Positions 50,629-58,694 of a stretch of 64,000 nucleotides of DNA are shown here, piece after piece. Positions within the stretch are counted from its first letter, which is position 1. Every line of letters begins with the position of its first letter. The stretch comes from an uncultured Clostridia bacterium. GTDB lineage: Bacteria > Bacillota > Clostridia > Christensenellales > Pumilibacteraceae. Position numbers and translations under genes: made by a program. The stretch covers positions 1-64,000 of the forward strand of contig CANPVN010000004.1 of NCBI GenBank assembly GCA_947581755.1, in the 5' to 3' direction. The notes under the pieces are model-generated. The model did not search any database, was not told where the DNA came from, and was given only the letters and a program-made list of their open reading frames with translations.

Positions 50629-53028
50629 TTATTTCTTTGTAAGCGTTATCGTAACGGAGTCGTCCAAATAGTCGGTAAGGATAAGATTGTTTGCTTCCAA
50701 AGTTATTTTGTAAATCGTTGTATCGGCATAGAAGAGCAAGTCATCGCCGTTTTTCCATATCGAGACGGTCTTACCGTTGTAGATAAAGGAGTCGGCTCTG
50801 CCTTGAATACGCGATTTCGAGATCGATACCGTTATATTTTCGTTACTCCAAATGCCGTAGTAGGAGTCGTTGAAAGAGGAGACGTATTCCGTACCCGTGA
50901 AAGTCACCGATTCGGAAGCCGAAGTCATTAAAATATTGCTTCCGTTGTCTCTCGAGAAGATATAGATCTCGTTTTTTATGAGGACTTTTATTTCGAATAC
51001 GTTGTTGACGGTACCCAATATTTTAATATCTTCGCTCTTTACGCCCGATAAAATCACAGAGTTGAGAATGAAATCGGAGCCTTGCTGAGTTATGTCGAAA
51101 GCGAGCAGTCTGCCGTCTTTCGCTTTCCATATTCCCTCGTAAGTGTTGGAGATCGAGACGGGATTGGGAGAGATCGCGGTATATTTTTTGCTCTCGCCCT
51201 CGGAAGTCACCGTAAGCGAGGTAAGGTCGGCGGAGAAAGTATAAGTCTTGTCGCCGAAAGTAGCCGTCAATGCGCCGTTTTCGAGAGAGTAAGGATTTGC
51301 CGCGTCGCCTTGCCAATAAATACACGATCTTGTAAAGGTGATGGTATCCGTCTTGTCGTCTTCACCGTACCAAGTACCCGTAAAATCCGAGGGAACTTCT
51401 ACTTTCGCGGGAATTTCGAAGTCTCCGCTCTTCACTTTGAAACCGACTTTGCAAGGGGACAAGGGCTTTACCGAAGAACTTTCGGGATATGCGCCTATTA
51501 TGAAAATATACTCGGTATTTGCCGCGAGCGTTATATTTTCCCAACCGTTTTCGGGCAGAGCGGAGACCCAACTCAAAACATTATTGTAAGAGACGCTTCC
51601 GTCATCGTTGGCGCCCGAAGGAACGCCTATCGTCAAAGAGAGTTGCTCGTCGATGTTGGTGGCGATTGCGTCTCCGACGACATAACTCTCTTCTTTCGAG
51701 GGGATGTAAGAAAGATAAAAGGGTTCGTAAGTATAATTCTTTCTGCCGAAGTTTTCGGTTTCGAATTCCGTGATTTTCAGATCGTAGCGATAATCTCCGA
51801 TTAGATTTTCGAGGACGAACGGATCGCTTTCCGTGCCGAGACCCGTTCTCGAAAATTCGCCCTTATCGCCGAAATCTATCGTCTTGTCGGAAATGTTGTA
51901 TACAAGTTCATAAGCGCCGTATACGGGATTTGCGGGATCCGTCTCGTCCGCAATTACGGCGAATATACGCGAGTAGGTTCCTTCGGAGCGAAGTCCCAAT
52001 ACATAGCCCATATTCGTTTTTCCGTCTTGAGTGAGATTGAATACCGTCTCTCTCAGATAAAAACTGAAATCGGGTTGCTCGGGATTTGTCCAGGTGCCTT
52101 TGAAATCCGAGGAAAGCGTGACGAGAGAATAACCGTTCGCGGGAACGAGGAGCTCTCTTGTAGCGCCGTACTTCAATATAAGCACTGCGTCGGCATATTC
52201 GTGCTTTATGACCGAGTATTTGTAATTACCCAACGAAAACGACAAGGTGTTGTTTGCGAAAGTTCTGTCCACGGGTTCGGCGTTCACGACTGTTGCGTTT
52301 GCATTTACGGTAATATTGAAAGTCTTTCCGTCCAAAGTTCTCCAAGAGCCGTAAAAATCTTGTTCTACAGCCTCGGGAGCGGGTTCGGGAGTTCCCACGG
52401 CTTGGATATATGCCGTCGTCGAAGGGGACTCGACAGTGACTTTGTATGCCGAATCGTCGAAAGCGAAGCCCGAGGGAAGATCGGCGGGGATGATATGTAC
52501 TTCGTAGGTGTCGGGAGGCAATAATTTGTTTGCCACGCCGTTGTCATCGGTTATCATGGGATAACAGGAGCCTGCGTTTCCGTCCGCAGTGGGCGCGGTG
52601 CATAACTGTATGGGCTGTCTTGCCGCGGGATTGCCGTCGGGGAAAAGTACCGTCACGGAGTATCGTATCTCTTCGGGAGCGGGTTCTTCCTTTGCGATAA
52701 GTTCGATCGTCACTTCGTGAATGTCGGCAGTCACTATCTTTTGGGAATATTCGTAAGTGTCGGGTACGCCCGTAAGTTTTACGGTGTAGGTGTCGGACTC
52801 GACTTGGAATACGGCTTTTCCGTCAGTCAAAGGTTTGGTTTGGACGATATTGTCGCCTTTGTATAACGAAACGTCTATGTCGGGAAGTTCGCTTTCTGCA
52901 CAAGTGACCGTAACGGTGTATGTCGTCTTTTCGGTGGGTGCGGGGGTTTTGTCGCACCCCAAAGCGCACATCGCGACGACTGCCGCCAGACATATCGCAA
53001 AGACGATATAAAATCTCTTTTTTCTCAT
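50629..53028 (-). CDS. Lipoprotein with repeated lipocalin-like beta units
   Basis: A 799-residue exported protein. ATG 53028 is chosen because GAGGAGG precedes it and it opens a classical signal peptide (MRKKRFYIVFAICLAAVV) ending in ALGC, so Cys24 is probably lipidated after export; longer frames upstream are not supported. After a PAPTE spacer come Ig-like/carboxypeptidase-regulatory-like strands (residues about 35-220). Then at least five units begin with F/Y-x-G-(T/S/I)-W (FYGSW, FKGTW, FTGTWY, YEGIW, YYGIW), each about 70-100 residues with lipocalin-like beta pattern. Such lipoproteins often bind ligands or polymers at the cell surface, but no ligand can be named. A single gene with its own promoter and terminator. 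Confidence 0.78.
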   Translation of the reverse strand: MRKKRFYIVFAICLAAVVAMCALGCDKTPAPTEKTTYTVTVTCAESELPDIDVSLYKGDNIVQTKPLTDGKAVFQVESDTYTVKLTGVPDTYEYSQKIVTADIHEVTIELIAKEEPAPEEIRYSVTVLFPDGNPAARQPIQLCTAPTADGNAGSCYPMITDDNGVANKLLPPDTYEVHIIPADLPSGFAFDDSAYKVTVESPSTTAYIQAVGTPEPAPEAVEQDFYGSWRTLDGKTFNITVNANATVVNAEPVDRTFANNTLSFSLGNYKYSVIKHEYADAVLILKYGATRELLVPANGYSLVTLSSDFKGTWTNPEQPDFSFYLRETVFNLTQDGKTNMGYVLGLRSEGTYSRIFAVIADETDPANPVYGAYELVYNISDKTIDFGDKGEFSRTGLGTESDPFVLENLIGDYRYDLKITEFETENFGRKNYTYEPFYLSYIPSKEESYVVGDAIATNIDEQLSLTIGVPSGANDDGSVSYNNVLSWVSALPENGWENITLAANTEYIFIIGAYPESSSVKPLSPCKVGFKVKSGDFEIPAKVEVPSDFTGTWYGEDDKTDTITFTRSCIYWQGDAANPYSLENGALTATFGDKTYTFSADLTSLTVTSEGESKKYTAISPNPVSISNTYEGIWKAKDGRLLAFDITQQGSDFILNSVILSGVKSEDIKILGTVNNVFEIKVLIKNEIYIFSRDNGSNILMTSASESVTFTGTEYVSSFNDSYYGIWSNENITVSISKSRIQGRADSFIYNGKTVSIWKNGDDLLFYADTTIYKITLEANNLILTDYLDDSVTITLTKK

Positions 53029-53083
53029 AAAATTTCCTCCTCGAGCGTCGCGGCATTTCCGTCTGCGGCGACCGCTCATTTTC

Positions 53084-53112
53084 ATTATAACACAATAAGG
53101 ACTTTTTGACAA
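53084..53112 (-). promoter_or_regulatory. Promoter of the lipoprotein gene
   Basis: On the minus strand TTGTCA (53107-53112), 17-base spacer and TATAAT (53084-53089). The leader contains a GAGCG..TCGC/GCGA..CGCTC hairpin (about 53042-53078) ending just before the ribosome binding site. Confidence 0.7.
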
Positions 53113-53190
53113 TAGATAAAAGAACATTTTATATAATTTATTCATAATTTTTATGCAATCTTAAAATTCCGTTATATGTTGAAAAAACCG

Positions 53191-53219
53191 TTGACAAGGG
53201 CATTTTATTGGTATATAAT
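53191..53219 (+). promoter_or_regulatory. Consensus promoter of the hydrogenase-maturation operon
   Basis: TTGACA (53191-53196), 17-base spacer and TATAAT (53214-53219), perfect consensus, followed by a leader of about 105 bases. Confidence 0.82.
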
Positions 53220-53228
53220 GAGCATAAA

Positions 53229-53310
53229 CCCGACGCAAGGAGCAATCCGAAAAGAGGGGGATCGATTCTTTTCCGAATGTAATCCTCGCTCGTCGGGCGG
53301 GGATTTTTTT
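53229..53310 (+). promoter_or_regulatory. Attenuator-like / riboswitch-like leader before the hyd genes
   Basis: An intrinsic terminator is formed by AATCCTCGC (53281-53289) and GCGGGGATT (53297-53305), nine pairs with one G-U, followed by T's to 53310, all before the ribosome binding site of the first gene. The terminator loop and first base of its right arm (CGTCGGG, 53291-53297) are exactly complementary to CCCGACG (53229-53235) near the transcript start, which would close a domain of about 55 bases. This interlocking is typical of transcription-controlling leaders. No known riboswitch class was recognised. Confidence 0.65.
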
Positions 53311-53332
53311 CTTAAAAAGGAGATTTCGATTT

Positions 53333-53587
53333 ATGGAAACAAGAGTTGCCGTTATAGGCATAATCGTAGAGGATCTCGGCTCCGTCGAGGAGTTGAATTC
53401 GGTGCTTCACGAGTACGGAGACATCATCATCGGAAGAATGGGTTTGCCCTACAGAGAGAAGAATATCAATATAATAAGCATTGCGGTGGACGGAACGCAG
53501 GACGCTATTTCCGCGCTTGCGGGCAAGATAGGCAATATCCGCGGAGTCAGCGCAAAAGCCGCATTCTCGAAGATCTTCAATGAATAA
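53333..53587 (+). CDS. TM1266-family ACT-like protein of the [FeFe]-hydrogenase system
   Basis: An 84-residue protein with a ferredoxin-like ACT/NikR fold, beginning VAVIGIIVEDLGSVEELN and containing YGDIIIGRMGLPYREK and a final GVSAKAAFSKI strand. Proteins of this family are found beside hydrogenase-maturation genes and are annotated as putative regulators; the role is unproven. AAAGGAG lies before the ATG, right after the attenuator-like leader. Its stop overlaps the hydE start by eight bases, so translation is coupled. Confidence 0.88.
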   Translation: METRVAVIGIIVEDLGSVEELNSVLHEYGDIIIGRMGLPYREKNINIISIAVDGTQDAISALAGKIGNIRGVSAKAAFSKIFNE

Positions 53588-54632
53588 AAATTCGCTTTTC
53601 GGGCTTATAGACAAACTCGCAGAGACTCATTCTCTGTCCGAAGAGGAGTATTCCGCTCTTATAGAGTCGAGGACTCCCGAAGCCGCGGGCTATGCGGCGG
53701 GACGCGCGGTAGCCGTAAGAAAGTCGATTTACGGCAACGCAGTCTTTGTACGCGGACTTATCGAGATAAGCAATATCTGTAAAAACGACTGTCTGTATTG
53801 CGGAATAAGAAGGAGCAACTCTCAAGCGCAACGCTATCGATTGACTCCCGACAATATTCTCTCGTGTTGCGACGAGGGGTATCGTTTGGGCTTTCGCACC
53901 TTTGTGTTGCAAGGCGGAGAGGACGGCTTCTTTACCGACGAGGTACTTGAAAGGCTCATAAGCGATATAAAGAAGGCGCACCCCGATTGCGCGGTGACGC
54001 TCTCGCTCGGAGAGAGGAGCAGAGAGAGTTACAAAAGACTCAAAGACGCGGGCGCGGACAGGTATCTTTTGCGTCACGAGACGGCGGACGGTACGCATTA
54101 TGCGAGGCTTCATCCCAAAGAAATGAGTTTCGACAACCGCATTAATTGCCTGTTTACGCTGAAAGAACTCGGATATCAAGTGGGTTGCGGCTTTATGGTG
54201 GGCTCTCCCTATCAGAGTCCCGAGACTTTGGCAAAGGACTTGAAATTTATCGAGACCTTCAAACCCGATATGTGCGGGATAGGACCTTTCGTGCCTCATC
54301 ACGCCACTCCCTTCAAGGATTTTGCGTCGGGGACGGTGGAACTTACCTGTTTTTTGCTGTCGCTCATAAGATTGATATATCCGCCCGTACTTTTGCCTTC
54401 GACGACTGCGCTCGGCACAATAGACCCTTTGGGAAGGGAGAAGGGAATACAATCGGGAGCCAACGTCGTTATGCCCAATCTTTCGCCCGTAGCGGTAAGA
54501 AAGAACTACGAATTGTACGATAACAAGATTTGTACCGACGAGGAATCGGCTCAATGTCGCGGTTGTCTCGAACGCCGCATGAAAAGCATAGGTTACGAGA
54601 TAGTTACGGACAGAGGCGACGTCCGCAAATAA
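53580..54632 (+). CDS. hydE: [FeFe] hydrogenase H-cluster maturation radical SAM protein HydE
   Basis: A 350-residue radical SAM enzyme helping to build the di-iron subcluster (formation of the dithiolate bridge from the Fe-Cys-CO-CN synthon). The SAM cluster is in CKNDCLYCGIRR (C67, C71, C74), and LQGGED near residue 112 is the SAM-binding GGE-like motif. GYQVGCGFMVGSP and MPNLSPVAVRKNY are typical of the HydE/BioB-like group. The C-terminal CRGCLERR might carry part of the optional second cluster but is incomplete as a CxxC-type set. The ATG overlaps the upstream gene; hydG follows after 48 bases. Confidence 0.94.
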   Translation: MNKNSLFGLIDKLAETHSLSEEEYSALIESRTPEAAGYAAGRAVAVRKSIYGNAVFVRGLIEISNICKNDCLYCGIRRSNSQAQRYRLTPDNILSCCDEGYRLGFRTFVLQGGEDGFFTDEVLERLISDIKKAHPDCAVTLSLGERSRESYKRLKDAGADRYLLRHETADGTHYARLHPKEMSFDNRINCLFTLKELGYQVGCGFMVGSPYQSPETLAKDLKFIETFKPDMCGIGPFVPHHATPFKDFASGTVELTCFLLSLIRLIYPPVLLPSTTALGTIDPLGREKGIQSGANVVMPNLSPVAVRKNYELYDNKICTDEESAQCRGCLERRMKSIGYEIVTDRGDVRK

Positions 54633-54680
54633 TCCCGAACGACCCTTTTATATTTACGCATTATAAGGAGGAATTACAAG

Positions 54681-56129
54681 ATGCCTATTTACGACCCCAA
54701 GTCATTGAAAGCGGAGGAGTTTATCAACGACGGGGAGATAAAAGAGACTTTGGCGTATGCCGAAGCAAACAAAAACAATATTGCATTGATTGACGAAATA
54801 TTGCAAAAAGCGCGTCCTCAAAAGACGGCGACGGGCGTGGTATGCAAGGGACTTACGCACAGAGAAGCGTCGGTGCTTCTCGCTTGCGATATCCCCGAAA
54901 AAATTCAGCAGATTTACGAGATAGCCGAAGAGATAAAACTCGCCTTTTACGGCAACAGAATAGTTATCTTCGCGCCGTTGTATCTGTCGAATTATTGCGT
55001 AAACGGCTGTGTTTATTGTCCTTATCATTACAAGAATAAGCATATAGCGCGTAAAAAACTCACGCAGGAAGAAGTTGCAAAAGAAGTCATCGCGTTACAG
55101 GATATGGGACACAAGCGTCTTGCGATAGAGGCGGGTGAGGACCCCGTGAACAATCCGATAGAATATATTCTCGATTGCATAAAGACTATATACTCGATAA
55201 AGCACAAGAACGGAGCGATAAGACGAGTCAACGTCAACATAGCGGCTACCACCGTGGAAAATTATCGCAAACTCAAAGAAGCGGGCATAGGCACCTATAT
55301 TTTGTTTCAGGAGACCTATCACAAGGAAAGTTATCTCAAACTTCACCCCACGGGACCCAAGCACGACTACGACTATCATACCGAGGCGATGGACAGAGCG
55401 ATGGAGGGCGGCATAGACGACGTAGGACTCGGAGTTCTGTTCGGACTCGAATTGTATAAATACGAATTTGCGGGACTCATAATGCACGCAGAGCACCTCG
55501 AGGCGGTACACGGAGTCGGACCTCATACCATAAGCGTGCCGAGAATAAAGCACGCCGACGATATAGACCCTTCGGCTTTCGACAACTCGATTTCCGACGA
55601 GATATTCGAAAAGATAACCGCATGCATAAGACTTGCCGTTCCCTACACGGGCATGATAATCTCCACCCGCGAGACCGAAGCAGTTCGTTCCAAACTTCTC
55701 AAACTCGGAATTTCTCAAGTCAGCGGCGGTTCCCGTACTTCGGTGGGCGGTTATGCCGAAAAAGAGCGTCCCCACGATACCGAACAGTTTGACGTTTCCG
55801 ACACTCGCTCTCTCGACGAAGTCGTAAGGTGGCTTATGGAAAACGGACACATTCCTTCTTTCTGCACCGCTTGCTACCGCGAGGGCAGAACGGGAGACAG
55901 ATTCATGAGTCTTTGCAAGAACGGACAGATCCTTAATTGCTGTCATCCCAACGCTCTCATGACTCTTACCGAGTATCTTGTCGATTACGCCTCTCCCGAG
56001 ACCAAAGAGGTGGGATACAAACTCATAGACAGCGAACTCGACAAGATCCCCAACCCCAAAGTCAAACAAATAGCCAAGGAAAATATCGAGGCGATAAAGA
56101 ACAGCGACCGCAGAGATTTCAGATTTTGA
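54681..56129 (+). CDS. hydG: [FeFe] hydrogenase maturation radical SAM tyrosine lyase HydG
   Basis: A 482-residue enzyme that cleaves tyrosine to p-cresol plus CO and cyanide delivered on iron for the H-cluster. The N-terminal SAM cluster is bound by CVNGCVYC (C106, C110, C113), as in the related ThiH. The C-terminal auxiliary cluster has C395-X2-C398-X22-C421, the distinguishing HydG motif absent from ThiH. Length is normal (about 470). AGGAGG precedes the ATG. Between hydE and hydF in the usual maturation set. Confidence 0.96.
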   Translation: MPIYDPKSLKAEEFINDGEIKETLAYAEANKNNIALIDEILQKARPQKTATGVVCKGLTHREASVLLACDIPEKIQQIYEIAEEIKLAFYGNRIVIFAPLYLSNYCVNGCVYCPYHYKNKHIARKKLTQEEVAKEVIALQDMGHKRLAIEAGEDPVNNPIEYILDCIKTIYSIKHKNGAIRRVNVNIAATTVENYRKLKEAGIGTYILFQETYHKESYLKLHPTGPKHDYDYHTEAMDRAMEGGIDDVGLGVLFGLELYKYEFAGLIMHAEHLEAVHGVGPHTISVPRIKHADDIDPSAFDNSISDEIFEKITACIRLAVPYTGMIISTRETEAVRSKLLKLGISQVSGGSRTSVGGYAEKERPHDTEQFDVSDTRSLDEVVRWLMENGHIPSFCTACYREGRTGDRFMSLCKNGQILNCCHPNALMTLTEYLVDYASPETKEVGYKLIDSELDKIPNPKVKQIAKENIEAIKNSDRRDFRF

Positions 56130-56176
56130 TTGAGCGGCAAGGTATCGTCGGATAAAATATTCTTACGGAGGGATAT

Positions 56177-57379
56177 ATGGATCTTAACCAAACGTCGGCG
56201 GCGAACCGATTGCATATAACTTTTTTCGGTCTGCGTAACGCGGGGAAGTCAAGTCTCGTCAACGCCGTGACGGGGCAGGATCTTGCGGTGGTGTCCGAGG
56301 TTGCGGGAACTACCACAGACCCCGTCAAAAAAAGCATGGAACTTTTACCGCTGGGACCCGTGGTGATCATCGACACTCCCGGCATAGACGACGAGGGCGC
56401 GCTCGGAGAGATGAGAGTAAAGAAGGCGAGACAAGCCCTCGATTATACCGATATAGCCGTACTCGTTACCGACGCGACAAAGCCCATGAGCGACTACGAA
56501 ACCGACCTCATTGCCGATTTCGAGGAGAGAAAAACTCCGTATATAATCGCTTATAACAAGTCGGATCTGTTGTCGGCTCTTCCCGAGGCAAAGCAAAGAA
56601 CTATCTATGTCAGCGCAGTCACGGGATTTCATATTTACGAGTTGAAAGAACTTATAGGCTCGTTGAAAGAGGACTCGGTAAAGGACAAACCCATAGCGGC
56701 GGATCTGTTGCCTTCGGGCGGAGTTGCGGTGCTTGTCGTGCCCATAGATTCGGCGGCGCCCAAGGGCAGATTGATTTTGCCTCAGCAACAGACGTTAAGG
56801 GATCTTCTCGACGCGGGCGACATTGCGGTGGTTTGCCGCGACGGAGAACTCGAAAGCGCGCTCAAAAAACTTTCGAGTCCGCCAAACATAGTCATAACGG
56901 ATTCTCAGGCTTTCGGAAAGGTCTCGAAAATCGTTCCGCAAGATATATTGCTCACGTCTTTTTCGATACTTATGGCGAGGTACAAGGGCAATTTACCTTC
57001 GCTTATAGAGGGCGCGGCAAGGCTCGGAAACCTTCGGGACGGAGACAAAGTACTCATCGCCGAGGCTTGCACTCATCACAGACAATGCGACGACATAGGC
57101 ACGGTAAAGATTCCCAAGTGGCTCGACGGATATTGCAAAAAGAATATAACGACGGAGTTCTGCTCGGGCACGGAGTTTCCCGACGACTTGCAAAAATACG
57201 CGCTCGTTATTCATTGCGGTGGTTGTATGATAAACGAAAAGGAAATGCGCTCGAGAGTTGCCAAAGCAAGGGAAAAAGGCGTGCCGATGACAAATTACGG
57301 CATAGCCATTGCCGAGATGCACGGCGTTCTCCGCAGAAGTCTCGAGCCTTTCCCCGATATATTGAAGATATTGGGATAG
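56177..57379 (+). CDS. hydF: [FeFe] hydrogenase maturation GTPase HydF
   Basis: A 400-residue scaffold GTPase that assembles and delivers the di-iron precursor to apo-hydrogenase. Walker A is GLRNAGKSS (residues 18-26), followed by TTTDPV switch I, DTPGIDD switch II and YNKSD base recognition. A dimerisation domain follows. The C-terminal cluster ligands are in CTH (C298, H300) and HCGGC (H346, C347, C350), the expected HydF arrangement. GGAGGG lies before the ATG; 18 bases to the next gene. Confidence 0.95.
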   Translation: MDLNQTSAANRLHITFFGLRNAGKSSLVNAVTGQDLAVVSEVAGTTTDPVKKSMELLPLGPVVIIDTPGIDDEGALGEMRVKKARQALDYTDIAVLVTDATKPMSDYETDLIADFEERKTPYIIAYNKSDLLSALPEAKQRTIYVSAVTGFHIYELKELIGSLKEDSVKDKPIAADLLPSGGVAVLVVPIDSAAPKGRLILPQQQTLRDLLDAGDIAVVCRDGELESALKKLSSPPNIVITDSQAFGKVSKIVPQDILLTSFSILMARYKGNLPSLIEGAARLGNLRDGDKVLIAEACTHHRQCDDIGTVKIPKWLDGYCKKNITTEFCSGTEFPDDLQKYALVIHCGGCMINEKEMRSRVAKAREKGVPMTNYGIAIAEMHGVLRRSLEPFPDILKILG

Positions 57380-57397
57380 CAAAAAGAGGAGAGAGGA

Positions 57398-58531
57398 ATG
57401 GAAGAAATAACTGTCGAAGAATTGTCCCGAAAAGACGCCGACTCGTATGTGATAATAGATATTCGCGACAAGGCGGCTTTTGACTACGACCACATAGACG
57501 GAGCCGTAAATATTCCGCTGTCGGATATTTACGATACCGCTCTCGATTTTGACAAAGAGTATTATATCTATTGCCGCAGCGGAAACATAAGTTACGAAGC
57601 GGCGCAAACTCTTACCGAAAAGGGCTATAAGGCGTACAGTCTCAAGGGCGGCTATATAGAGTGGCTCCGAAAACACATAGCGAACGAAGATATTTTTGCC
57701 GACAAAGTCGAAGAGAGCATACGCAGCAAGAAATTTCACAGCAAACTTTTTTCTCGGTTTGCCAAGGCGATAGTCACTTACGATTTGATAAAACCCAACG
57801 ACAAGATAGCGGTATGTATGTCGGGCGGAAAAGACTCTTTTTTGATGGCGAAACTCTTTCAGGAACTGAAAAAGCACAATAAATTTCAATTCGAACTCGT
57901 GTTTTTGGTTATGGACCCCGGCTACGACCCGAGGAACCGCGAGATCATCGAACGCAATGCGCACAGTCTCGGAATCCCCATCACCGTGTTCGAGTCGGAT
58001 ATTTTCGAAAATGTTTTCAATATCGAAAAGTCTCCTTGCTATATATGCGCAAGGATGAGACGCGGCTATCTTTACGCAAAGGCGAAGCAACTCGGCTGTA
58101 ACAAGATAGCGCTCGGACATCACTATGACGACGTTATCGAAACGATTTTAATGGGAATGCTTTACGGAGCGCAGATACAGACCATGATGCCCATACTTAA
58201 AAGTACGAACTTCAAGGGAATGGAACTCATCCGTCCCATGTACCTCATCCGCGAGGACGATATAAAAGAGTGGAGAGACTATAACGGTTTGAGATTTATT
58301 CAATGCGCGTGCAAATTTACCGATAATTGTACTTCGGAAAGTTGCCGCACTTCGGATCACGTAAGTTCCAAACGAAAGAAGGTGAAGGAACTCATCCGTT
58401 CTTTGAGTAAGGACGACCCGCAGATAGAACAAAATATTTTCCGCAGCGTCGAGAACGTCAACTTGTCCACCGTGATCGCCTACAAGGACAGGAGAGGCTT
58501 CAGACACTCTTTCAAAGACATCGTCGAATAG
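57398..58531 (+). CDS. Rhodanese-TtcA-like fusion (sulfur transfer plus ATP-pyrophosphatase)
   Basis: A 377-residue two-domain protein. Residues about 1-95 are a rhodanese domain with the persulfide cysteine C59 in YCRSGN, preceded by IIDIRDKAAFDYDHIDG. Residues about 105-350 are an N-type ATP-pyrophosphatase like TtcA: SGGKDS at 142-147, C214-x-x-C217 in CYICARMRRG, LGHHYDDVIET, and a later CACKF cluster region. TtcA makes 2-thiocytidine in tRNA with an Fe-S cluster; the rhodanese could hand over sulfur. It lies in the hyd maturation operon 18 bases after hydF with GGAGAGAGGA before the ATG. Either it modifies tRNA and is there by chance, or it supplies sulfur for Fe-S or H-cluster related work. 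The second is speculation. Confidence 0.85.
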   Translation: MEEITVEELSRKDADSYVIIDIRDKAAFDYDHIDGAVNIPLSDIYDTALDFDKEYYIYCRSGNISYEAAQTLTEKGYKAYSLKGGYIEWLRKHIANEDIFADKVEESIRSKKFHSKLFSRFAKAIVTYDLIKPNDKIAVCMSGGKDSFLMAKLFQELKKHNKFQFELVFLVMDPGYDPRNREIIERNAHSLGIPITVFESDIFENVFNIEKSPCYICARMRRGYLYAKAKQLGCNKIALGHHYDDVIETILMGMLYGAQIQTMMPILKSTNFKGMELIRPMYLIREDDIKEWRDYNGLRFIQCACKFTDNCTSESCRTSDHVSSKRKKVKELIRSLSKDDPQIEQNIFRSVENVNLSTVIAYKDRRGFRHSFKDIVE

Positions 58532-58558
58532 ATATTGATTTTTTATGTTCAAGGGATA

Positions 58559-58590
58559 CGGTCGTGTAATATTTATTACGCGGCTGTTTT
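58559..58590 (+). terminator. Terminator of the hyd operon
   Basis: A 12-bp stem with three G-U pairs (CGGTCGTGTAAT with ATTACGCGGCTG) followed by TTTTTA, 28 bases after the fusion gene. Confidence 0.7.
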
Positions 58591-58632
58591 TATAAAGGCG
58601 ATATAAGAGGCTATATAAATCCCGCCGTAGAC

Positions 58633-58662
58633 TTGACAAAACAAGGGCTTTCGGTTTATTAT
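58633..58662 (+). promoter_or_regulatory. Promoter of the SDR-ferredoxin operon
   Basis: TTGACA (58633-58638), 18-base spacer and TATTAT (58657-58662), about 33 bases before the start codon. Confidence 0.6.
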
Positions 58663-58694
58663 TTATACAATATACGAAAGAGAGGTTACGAGAG

